Below are positions 1 through 7,650 of a stretch of 11,342 nt of DNA, one piece after another (position 1 is the stretch's first letter; every line of letters starts with the position of its first letter). The notes beneath the pieces are model-generated. The model made no database searches, was not told the origin of the DNA, and worked only from the letters and a program-made list of their open reading frames with translations. The position numbers and the translations under genes were made by a program. Source of the DNA: Chloroflexota bacterium (lineage in GTDB: Bacteria; Chloroflexota; Limnocylindria; Limnocylindrales; CSP1-4); assembly GCA_021815005.1 (NCBI GenBank), contig JAKAHL010000034.1:1-11342 (forward strand). The letters are read 5' to 3'.

Positions 1-15
1 GCCGGCGGCCCGGGG

Positions 16-54
16 GGCGCACGAACGCTGCCCGCCCCGGCCCAATCGTGCGCC
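16..54. repeat. 9-bp inverted repeat around a 21-base loop
   Basis: GGCGCACGA at 16-24 is perfectly complementary to TCGTGCGCC at 46-54, with 21 C-rich bases between them. There is no T-run after it. It could be a stem-loop at the end of an upstream transcript or a pair of protein-binding half-sites. The pairing is seen directly; the role is unknown. Confidence 0.45.
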
Positions 55-100
55 GAGCGCACCGTTGCGTCGCCGCCGGCAACACCCCGGCGCGCCATTC

Positions 101-126
101 GTTCCCTGGGGCTACGAGCGCGACGC
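101..126 (+). repeat. 26-bp element, copy 1 (plus orientation)
   Basis: First of three related elements upstream of the HTH gene. The shared pattern begins GTTCC, has CTACGA in the middle and ends with CGAC plus two bases. This copy matches copy 2 at 20 of 26 positions and copy 3 at 21 of 26 by hand alignment. The first 19 bases are loosely palindromic (GTTC at one end, GAGC or GAAC at the other). The function is unknown. Confidence 0.55.
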
Positions 127-171
127 ATCCGGCCCTCCCGCCGCGCCCAGCCCGGCCGAATGGGTCCCGCG

Positions 172-197
172 GCGTCGGGTTCGTAGTCCGCCGGAAC
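172..197 (-). repeat. 26-bp element, copy 2 (minus orientation)
   Basis: Second copy, inverted relative to copy 1 and 45 bases after it. On the plus strand its inner 19 bases (179-197) begin GTTCGTAG and end GGAAC. It matches copies 1 and 3 at 20 of 26 positions each. It could be an operator site or part of a dispersed intergenic repeat family. Confidence 0.55.
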
Positions 198-254
198 AGA
201 CGCGGCACGGCTGGCGCCGCCTGGACGCCGCCATGCGCCCCGGGGCGGCGCGTC

Positions 255-280
255 GTGTCGAGTTCGTAGCCGGAGGGAAC
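255..280 (-). repeat. 26-bp element, copy 3 (minus orientation)
   Basis: Third copy, in the same orientation as copy 2 and 57 bases after it, ending 71 bases before the start codon of the HTH regulator. The plus-strand inner part (262-280) begins GTTCGTAG and ends GGGAAC. Similarity to copy 2 continues a few bases past the core (GGAACAG then CGCGG in both), which favours a real repeat over chance. Confidence 0.55.
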
Positions 281-339
281 AGCCGCGGGGGCCAGCCGCC
301 GGACGCGCACCGCATAAGCCCGCGGCAAGTGGCCGGCCG

Positions 340-345
340 GACACT
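340..345 (+). promoter_or_regulatory. Probable -10 box, leaderless start of HTH gene
   Basis: GACACT matches the nAnnnT core of a sigma-70-type -10 element. Exactly six bases (GCGGCC) separate it from the ATG at 352, so transcription would begin at or next to the start codon. No Shine-Dalgarno sequence and no clear -35 are seen. Taken alone it is weak; the same spacing before uvrA, the DUF6941-like gene and uvrC supports it. Confidence 0.4.
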
Positions 346-351
346 GCGGCC

Positions 352-1011
352 ATGCCAGCGACGGAACGGGCGATCGACCGGGGCACGAGGGTCGCCGACC
401 GCGCCCTCCGCGTGATCGCTGATGAGCTGCGGGAGGCGAGGCTGGGGCTCGGCGTGAGCCAGGAGCACGTGGCCGCCGCGGCTCGCGTGTCGCGTCCCCG
501 CTACTCGAAGATCGAGCGCGCCAAGGCGCCCACGCTCACCATCGCCGAGGCCGGGCGTCTTGCCAGCGTGCTGGGCCTGGACCTGTGGCTTCGCCTGTAT
601 CCCGGCCCGGAGCCGCTCCGCGACGCCGCCAGTTCCCGCCTGCTGCGGAGCCTGCTCGCGCACGCACGCGCGCCGCTCGGCTGGCGGACCGAGGTTCCGC
701 TGCCGTCGCCGCCCGACCGGTCCGAGCAGCGAGCCTGGGACGCAGTGCTCCACGGCCAGCGGAAGCGCACCGCGATCGAGCTCGAGATGCGCCTCCGAGA
801 TGGCCAGGCCGTTGAGCGCCGGATCGCCCTGAAGCGCCGCGACGACCCGACCGATGCGTTCCTGCTCGCCATCGCCGGCACCCGTGCCAATCGCCGTCTC
901 TTGCGCGCCGACCCGGGCCTCTTCGCGGACCTCCCCCGCCTCCGCGAGAGCGACGTGCTCGCGGCCCTGGAGGCCGGCCGTCACCCGCCGACAGGCCTGG
1001 TGCTGCTCTGA
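352..1011 (+). CDS. XRE-family HTH protein with an uncharacterised C-terminal domain
   Basis: This 219-residue protein has a Cro/CI-type helix-turn-helix near its N-terminus, about residues 26-75. The pattern is LREARLGLGVSQEHVAAAA, then SRPRYSKIERAK, then a helix ending in LGLDLWLRLYPG. This is a DNA-binding module, so a transcription factor is likely. Residues 85-219 form a second domain with WRTEVPLP, RAWDAVL (D130), IELEMRLRD (E143, E145) and ALKRRDD (K161). That spacing of acidic residues and lysine recalls a restriction-endonuclease-like fold, as in some HTH proteins of high-GC bacteria, but this is inference from pattern only. The ATG is chosen because it sits six bases after a -10-like box and leaves a normal 25-residue lead-in to the HTH. 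The gene is monocistronic: a strong hairpin follows it and uvrA has its own promoter. Its target could be the repeated elements upstream. HTH is near certain; the C-terminal assignment is tentative. Confidence 0.85.
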   Translation: MPATERAIDRGTRVADRALRVIADELREARLGLGVSQEHVAAAARVSRPRYSKIERAKAPTLTIAEAGRLASVLGLDLWLRLYPGPEPLRDAASSRLLRSLLAHARAPLGWRTEVPLPSPPDRSEQRAWDAVLHGQRKRTAIELEMRLRDGQAVERRIALKRRDDPTDAFLLAIAGTRANRRLLRADPGLFADLPRLRESDVLAALEAGRHPPTGLVLL

Positions 1012-1052
1012 TCGCTCGAGTCGGCCCGCCCTCGCAACCGCAGCCGCAGCAA

Positions 1053-1076
1053 CTGCGCGGCCGCGGGGCCGCGCAG
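1053..1076 (+). terminator. Strong GC hairpin after the HTH gene
   Basis: CTGCGCGGCC (1053-1062) pairs perfectly with GGCCGCGCAG (1067-1076) around a GCGG loop, a 10-bp stem. No T-run follows, so it is not a classic intrinsic terminator, but U-poor hairpins of this kind are common after genes in GC-rich genomes. It lies 42 bases after the stop codon of the HTH gene and about 80 bases before the uvrA -10 box, which fits separation of the two units. Confidence 0.5.
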
Positions 1077-1126
1077 AGGCGCTATCGGGCGACCGGCAGC
1101 CCGCGGGCCCCGCCCTCGAGGGGACC

Positions 1127-1140
1127 AGAACGCGTGTGCG
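1127..1140. promoter_or_regulatory. Candidate LexA (SOS) box upstream of uvrA
   Basis: AGAAC GCGT GTGCG matches the Gram-positive/actinobacterial SOS consensus CGAAC-N4-GTTCG at eight of the ten specified bases, one mismatch per half-site. It ends 16 bases before the uvrA -10 box and so covers the expected -35 region, a good place for repression. uvrA is a classic SOS gene in many bacteria. No lexA gene is in the window and the consensus in this organism is unknown. Confidence 0.35.
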
Positions 1141-1156
1141 AAATGGCGGCACTCGC

Positions 1157-1162
1157 TAGACT
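1157..1162 (+). promoter_or_regulatory. Probable -10 box, leaderless uvrA promoter
   Basis: TAGACT fits the TAnnnT consensus and lies six bases (GCCAAC... region 1163-1168) before the GTG start of uvrA. There is no Shine-Dalgarno sequence between them. This predicts a leaderless uvrA mRNA. Confidence 0.55.
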
Positions 1163-1168
1163 GCCAAC

Positions 1169-4240
<3,072 letters not shown>

Positions 4241-4294
4241 CCGACCGCGCCGCGGGGTCGCGGCCCCCGGCTCGCGCCGGACAAGCCGCGCGGA

Positions 4295-4300
4295 TACCAT
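4295..4300 (+). promoter_or_regulatory. Probable -10 box, leaderless start of DUF6941-like gene
   Basis: TACCAT fits TAnnnT and is six bases (CGGGTC) before the ATG at 4307. There is no Shine-Dalgarno sequence. It suggests the two small genes after uvrA have their own transcript instead of relying only on read-through. Confidence 0.5.
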
Positions 4301-4306
4301 CGGGTC

Positions 4307-4744
4307 ATGCCCGATATCGAGTACGCCTTCCTGGCCGACGCGGCCGAGACCAACCCCGGCCACAAGTTCCACGTCCTCGGCGGGGGCATCACGCGGATCG
4401 GCGGGCCGTCGTTCCCGCTCGTCCACGCGCACCTGGCGCTGGTCGTGGGCCTGCTCGTCACGGCGCCCGAGACCGGGCGCGGGCACGAGCTGGGGATCAT
4501 CCTCCTGGATCCGGACGGCGGCGAGGTCACCTCCGCCGTGGGGTCCCTGGTGGCGCACGGCCAGGACGACGGCCGCGACAACATCGTCACCTTCAGCGTG
4601 GACCTGTACGGGATCCGCTTCCCGGCCCCCGGCGACTACTCGTTCCGCATCCTCGTCAACGGCTCGGAGCGCAAGCGGCTCGGGTTGGTGCTCGTCCGGG
4701 CGAGCGGGGAGCCGAGCCCCGGCATCGCGCCGGCGGGGTCGTGA
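4307..4744 (+). CDS. DUF6941-like conserved protein of unknown function
   Basis: This 145-residue protein begins MPDIEYAFLADAAE, followed by KFHVLGGGITRI, FPLVHAHLALVVGLLVTAPE, LGIILLDPDGGEV, and near the end FPAPGDYSFRILVNGS. This order (N-terminal FLAD, LGGG, a central hydrophobic strand run and a GDYSF-hairpin) is what I recall of the DUF6941 family, common in high-GC Terrabacteria; the family name is from memory. Alternating hydrophobic residues and the late GDY/F-V-G pattern suggest a mostly beta, sandwich-like cytoplasmic domain. There is no signal peptide, membrane segment or obvious catalytic motif. Its stop codon overlaps the GTG of the next gene (GTGA), so the two are likely translationally coupled. 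No function is proposed. Confidence 0.85.
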   Translation: MPDIEYAFLADAAETNPGHKFHVLGGGITRIGGPSFPLVHAHLALVVGLLVTAPETGRGHELGIILLDPDGGEVTSAVGSLVAHGQDDGRDNIVTFSVDLYGIRFPAPGDYSFRILVNGSERKRLGLVLVRASGEPSPGIAPAGS

Positions 4745-5079
4745 CGAGGGGCGCGTCTCCGCGCCCAGTCGGCCCCGCGCGCCATGAGCGGCCGGTGATC
4801 GACGAGGCGGCCCTGGCGGCCGCTCGCGCAGGCGATGCGCTCCTGGCGGCGGCCCGCGCGGCGGGCTCGTCACGCTGGGCGTCCTACCTGGAGCCCATCC
4901 CTGACCAGCTGCGCGACGGGGAGCTGGGCGAGCTGAGGAAGGTGGCCCTGCGCGCCCGCTCCGCCTACGGACCCAAGGACTCGGTGCGGGACGCGCTCCC
5001 GCTGGCCGTGACCGGACCGTTCAGGGACGCCGTGGACCGGTTGCTCAAGGAGCTCGCGAAGCGGGAGGCGGTGGAGTAG
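4741..5079 (+). CDS. Small helical protein of unknown function, coupled to the DUF6941-like gene
   Basis: I do not recognise this 112-residue protein. After a basic, Pro/Arg-rich start, residues 19-112 are rich in Ala, Leu, Arg, Glu and Asp and look alpha-helical throughout (EAALAAARAGDALLAAARA, then ELRKVALRARSAYG, ending DRLLKELAKREAVE). There are no cysteines, signal peptide or membrane helix. The GTG at 4741 overlaps the previous stop codon by four bases (GTGA), a classic coupling arrangement. An in-frame GTG at 4795 would remove the 18 low-complexity residues and start at VIDEAALAA, so it is a real alternative start. A joint role with the upstream protein is inferred only from the overlap. 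Confidence 0.7.
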   Translation: MTRGASPRPVGPARHERPVIDEAALAAARAGDALLAAARAAGSSRWASYLEPIPDQLRDGELGELRKVALRARSAYGPKDSVRDALPLAVTGPFRDAVDRLLKELAKREAVE

Positions 5080-5087
5080 GGGCGTGG

Positions 5088-5123
5088 CCGGGCGACCCGG
5101 GCCTGCGCGCCCGCGGCTCGCGG
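5088..5123. terminator. Tandem short hairpins between converging genes
   Basis: The 77-base gap between two converging genes holds two small perfect hairpins: CCGGG-CGA-CCCGG (5088-5100) and CCGCG-GCT-CGCGG (5111-5123). Each has a 5-bp GC stem and a 3-base loop. Neither is followed by a T-run. Position suggests a bidirectional terminator; in DNA this GC-rich, short stems arise often by chance. Confidence 0.25.
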
Positions 5124-5156
5124 CCCCGGCGGATCGCGGCGGATCAGAGCGGCGGG

Positions 5157-5657
5157 TCAGTAGAGGAACGGGATCATGCGCCGCGTGGTCGCCCGGTAGG
5201 CGGCGTAGCCCGCGTACCGACGCTCCAGCCAGGCCTCCTCGCGGGCCGACTTCAGGCGGAAGAACAGGAGCAGGGCCAGCGCCCCCACCACGGCCGTGAC
5301 CGGCGCCCGCATGGCCAGGCCGTAGCCGAGGGCCGCCACCACCAGTCCGCCGTAGATGGGGTGGCGGGCCAGGCGGTAGACGCCGGTCTGCACCAGCTGG
5401 CTGTTGTCACGGGGGTGGGGCAGCACCGTCAGCGAGCGGCCCAGGTGCACCACACCCAGCACCGAGAACAGGCCGCCCGCCGCCACGACGACAACGCCCG
5501 CCGCGGACACGGCCAGGCCCAGCGCCGGCCCGGCGGTAAGTGTGCTCGCGGAGAGCGGGGTCTCCTTGGCGCCCGCGCCGAAAATGGCGAACAGCAGCGC
5601 GAACTGGATTGCGACCCACCCCTCGCCGCGGGGGCCGAGGCTTGGCAGCGAGCTCAT
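5157..5657 (-). CDS. Isoprenylcysteine carboxyl methyltransferase (ICMT/PEMT)-like membrane protein
   Basis: This 166-residue integral membrane protein has about four hydrophobic segments (roughly residues 14-30, 44-70, 102-117 and 118-134). The diagnostic C-terminal half reads GVYRLARHPIYGG (R98-H99-P100), later SAREEAWLERRYAGYAAY, then TTRRMIPFLY. The RHP-Y motif and the E...Y..Y....R.IP motif are the SAM-binding signature of the ICMT/phospholipid methyltransferase superfamily. Bacterial members methylate varied, mostly unknown lipid or isoprenoid substrates, so no substrate is claimed. The ATG at 5657 is chosen because GGAGGGG precedes it; the frame remains open upstream to 5882 but that part is low-complexity and overlaps the helicase end. 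It is one of the few genes here with a clear ribosome-binding site, suggesting that it is not the first cistron of its mRNA. Confidence 0.82.
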   Translation of the reverse strand: MSSLPSLGPRGEGWVAIQFALLFAIFGAGAKETPLSASTLTAGPALGLAVSAAGVVVVAAGGLFSVLGVVHLGRSLTVLPHPRDNSQLVQTGVYRLARHPIYGGLVVAALGYGLAMRAPVTAVVGALALLLFFRLKSAREEAWLERRYAGYAAYRATTRRMIPFLY

Positions 5658-5758
5658 GCGCGCCCCTCCGCCGGCCGCCAGCCGACCCCGACGAGCCAGG
5701 CGCGAGGAACATGGGCGGAGCGGGTCGCCTGCCGGGGGACGCCAAAACGTGTTGTCAT
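5654..5758 (-). CDS. Possible 34-residue leader ORF coupled to the methyltransferase
   Basis: A short frame starts with ATG at 5758 (MTTRFGVPRQATRS...) and ends ...RPAEGRA with a TGA that overlaps the methyltransferase ATG (ATGA). Eight bases upstream of its ATG is TAGACT, identical to the uvrA -10 box. It could be a leaderless leader peptide whose translation feeds ribosomes into the methyltransferase gene. Against this, third-position G+C is lower than in neighbouring genes, the peptide has no recognisable motif, and the region could simply be a 5' untranslated leader of about 100 bases. The product name is unknown. Confidence 0.25.
   Translation of the reverse strand: MTTRFGVPRQATRSAHVPRAWLVGVGWRPAEGRA
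5663..5669 (-). promoter_or_regulatory. Shine-Dalgarno of the methyltransferase gene
   Basis: GGAGGGG on the minus strand ends five bases before the ATG at 5657. It decides the start codon and contrasts with the SD-less genes elsewhere in the window. Confidence 0.75.
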
Positions 5759-5766
5759 GGCGCGAC

Positions 5767-5772
5767 AGTCTA
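5767..5772 (-). promoter_or_regulatory. Possible -10 box at the end of the helicase gene
   Basis: TAGACT on the minus strand includes the TAG stop codon of the helicase gene and is identical to the uvrA -10 box. It is eight bases before the ATG of the small ORF and 109 before the methyltransferase ATG. It could drive the methyltransferase independently of the helicase. No -35 is evident. Confidence 0.35.
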
Positions 5773-7452
5773 CGCGGCGTGGCGCCGGCCACCGATTCCC
5801 AGCTCCTCCGCGCTGAACGCCTCCCGCAGGAACGGCGACGGCGCGGCCGGGTCGAACAGCAGCGTGAGCGATCTCCGGGCACGGGTCCAGGCGACGTAGG
5901 CGAGGCGCCGCTCCTCCTCCAGCGCCCGCTCGGGCTCGGCGGCGTCGCTGACCGACCGGCGGCCCGGGAACCCGTCGGCCAGGACCAGGACGTGGTCCCA
6001 CTCCAGGCCCTTGGTGCCGTGCGCCGTGGCCAGCGTCAGCGGCGCGTCGTCCCGACGGAGCTCGGCGAGCCGCGCCCGGAACGCCGCGACGGCGTCGCGA
6101 AGGGCGGCCAGTGAGGGCAGCGCCGCGGCCCAGCCCAGCAGCGCGGTCGCCAGGTCTCCCTCGCTCGTCGCGTCCGGGTCGCGGTGCGTGTCGGCCGCCT
6201 CCGCGGCCCGGCAGGCCGCGCGCAACCTGGCGAGAGCGACCAACGGGCGCGCCGCACCGGTCGCCCGCGCTCGGTCGATGAGCGCATCCAGCCGCGGGTC
6301 CTCCACGGGCAGCCGCAGATCGGGCGCGCGGAACGGCCAGCCGCGCCCGACGGCCACCACCGCGGGCACTATCAGCTCCCGGTTCGTGCGGGCCAGCACG
6401 GCGCGCGTGGACCCGTCGTCCGGCCAGCCGCCCATCGCACGGGTGACGCGGACGATGTCGTCGGCGGCGTCCGGGGCGAGGACCAGGCGCCCGGCGTTCC
6501 GCGGGCCGGCGAGGATGCGCTTCGCGAACCGCTCCCGGTTGTGCTCGACCAGCCGGACCGCGCGCGCGACCACCGGCGGCGGGCAGCGGTAGTTGGTCTC
6601 CAGGTCCACGCGCCGCAGCCCCGGCAGGGCCGCCGCCAGCCGCAGCACGCGCCGCACGTCCGCTAGCCGCCAGCCGTAGACGGTCTGGTCATCGTCCCCG
6701 ACGAGCGTGATGTTCCGCTCACCGCCGGCAAGGAGGAGTGCCAGGTCCAGCTGCGTGCGGTCGAGGTCCTGCGCCTCGTCCACGAGGAGCGTTGCGCATC
6801 GGGCGCGCCAGCGGGCGAGGACGGCGGCGTCGCCCTCCAGAAGCCGCAGGGCCCGCAGGACGAGGTCGTCGAAGTCGAGCGCGCCGTCCTCGCGCAGCGC
6901 CCGCTCGTACGCGACCCACGCCCGGGCCACCGGACCTGCCGCCCCGTCGGCCGCCACGTCGTCGGGCGACACCCGCAGGTCCAGCTTGAGCCGGCTGAAC
7001 GCGAGGTCGAGCCGCCCCCGGTCAGCCGCCGGCATCTCCGGCCACAGGGCCCGCACGACGGCGTCCCGGTCCGCGAGCGCGGCGACGTTGACGCCAGCCT
7101 CGGCGAGCACCTCGCGGCCGAGCGCGTGGAAGGTCCGCACCCGGACCCCGCCATCGCCCGACGCCGACGCGCCCAGCGGCACGAGCGCAGCGTCCAGCCG
7201 CTCGACGAGCTCCTCGGCAGCGCGCTTGTTGAACGCGACCAGCGCGACCGACCCCGGGTCAACCCCGCCGTCCACCAGCCAGGCCACCCGCGCCACCAGG
7301 GTCGTCGTCTTGCCCGACCCCGCGGGCGCCACCACCAGCACCGGTCCCGGCGGCGCCGTCGCTGCCGCGCGCTGGTCGGGCGCGAGCCGCGACAGGCGGT
7401 CGGTCACGGTGGGATGGGTCGCCCGGCTCACGGGAACAGGGTGCCCGGGCAC
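5770..7452 (-). CDS. Compact UvrD/PcrA-like SF1 DNA helicase
   Basis: This is a superfamily 1A (UvrD/Rep/PcrA type) 3'-5' DNA helicase of 560 residues. Motifs in order: Q motif LAPDQRAA (23-30), Walker A APAGSGKTTT (42-51), Ia VAFNKRAAEEL (72-82), II LLVDEAQD (222-229), III VGDDDQTVYGWR (251-262), IV TNYRCPP (286-292), V TLATAHGTKGLEWDHV (473-488), VI RRLAYVAWTRAR (515-526). Typical UvrD/PcrA are over 700 residues; here the stretch between motifs IV and V is only about 180 residues, so the 2B-type region is much reduced. UvrD-family helicases release UvrC and the excised oligonucleotide in excision repair, and the location next to uvrC and near uvrA fits, but a different repair role is equally possible, hence no gene symbol. 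The GTG at 7452 has no ribosome-binding site; an in-frame GTG at 7431, six bases after CACCCT, is a plausible leaderless start. It is divergent from uvrC. Confidence 0.92.
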   Translation of the reverse strand: MPGHPVPVSRATHPTVTDRLSRLAPDQRAAATAPPGPVLVVAPAGSGKTTTLVARVAWLVDGGVDPGSVALVAFNKRAAEELVERLDAALVPLGASASGDGGVRVRTFHALGREVLAEAGVNVAALADRDAVVRALWPEMPAADRGRLDLAFSRLKLDLRVSPDDVAADGAAGPVARAWVAYERALREDGALDFDDLVLRALRLLEGDAAVLARWRARCATLLVDEAQDLDRTQLDLALLLAGGERNITLVGDDDQTVYGWRLADVRRVLRLAAALPGLRRVDLETNYRCPPPVVARAVRLVEHNRERFAKRILAGPRNAGRLVLAPDAADDIVRVTRAMGGWPDDGSTRAVLARTNRELIVPAVVAVGRGWPFRAPDLRLPVEDPRLDALIDRARATGAARPLVALARLRAACRAAEAADTHRDPDATSEGDLATALLGWAAALPSLAALRDAVAAFRARLAELRRDDAPLTLATAHGTKGLEWDHVLVLADGFPGRRSVSDAAEPERALEEERRLAYVAWTRARRSLTLLFDPAAPSPFLREAFSAEELGIGGRRHAA

Positions 7453-7638
7453 GCTTTGCCAACGCTTATCTCAGATCCCCCGACGTTCTCCGAGACGTGG
7501 CCTGCGCGGACGGGTGCCGCGCCGCGAGGCGGACGACGGCGAGGACGACCAGGAGGGGCCGCGCGCGTTCACCGAGAAGCGCCGGCCGGCCCTCGGCGGC
7601 AGCTTGGGCTCGGCGCGGCGCCCTGCCCCGCCTTGGCG

Positions 7639-7644
7639 CAGAAT
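7639..7644 (+). promoter_or_regulatory. Probable -10 box, leaderless uvrC promoter
   Basis: CAGAAT fits nAnnnT and is six bases (CGCGGT) before the GTG start of uvrC. No Shine-Dalgarno sequence is present. It lies in the 198-base divergent region between the helicase gene and uvrC, in which I see no other gene. Confidence 0.45.
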
Positions 7645-7650
7645 CGCGGT

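Larger units (their letters stand above)
1..351. other. Non-coding region upstream of the HTH regulator
   Basis: No convincing gene is visible here. The frames that stay open on both strands give low-complexity Arg/Pro/Ala/Gly-rich translations with no recognisable domain, as expected from the high G+C. The region contains a 9-bp inverted repeat near the left edge, three copies of a 26-bp element in mixed orientation, a 12-bp perfect palindrome (CGCCCCGGGGCG, 236-247) and, at its right end, the probable promoter of the regulator gene. A gene ending just left of the window cannot be excluded. Confidence 0.6.

Noticed and set aside
172..201. tRNA-like GGTTCG sequence that could be a T-arm
   Set aside because: The flanking bases do not form a 5-bp T-stem, and no D-arm, anticodon arm or acceptor stem is found around it.
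112..1152. Long minus-strand open frame (346 codons) over the HTH gene and its upstream region
   Set aside because: Translation is Arg/Ala/Gly-rich with no domain, and it is antisense to a gene with a clear HTH. Long antisense frames are expected at this G+C.
4250..4270. Hairpin after uvrA as a terminator
   Set aside because: Only five base pairs (CGGGG/CCCCG) around a 7-base loop with no T-run; too weak in DNA this GC-rich.
5658..5882. 75-residue N-terminal extension of the methyltransferase
   Set aside because: It overlaps the end of the helicase gene and lacks family resemblance, while the ATG at 5657 has a strong ribosome-binding site.
7126..7650. Upstream extension of the uvrC frame
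   Set aside because: The frame has no stop back to 7126, but the added residues are low-complexity and overlap the helicase gene; UvrC homology starts at the GTG at 7651.
7453..7650. Possible small gene in the helicase-uvrC divergent gap (a stretch reading READDGEDDQEGPRAF)
   Set aside because: It has no start codon with a ribosome-binding site or -10 box in that frame, and the rest of the frame is low-complexity; a promoter region is enough to explain the gap.
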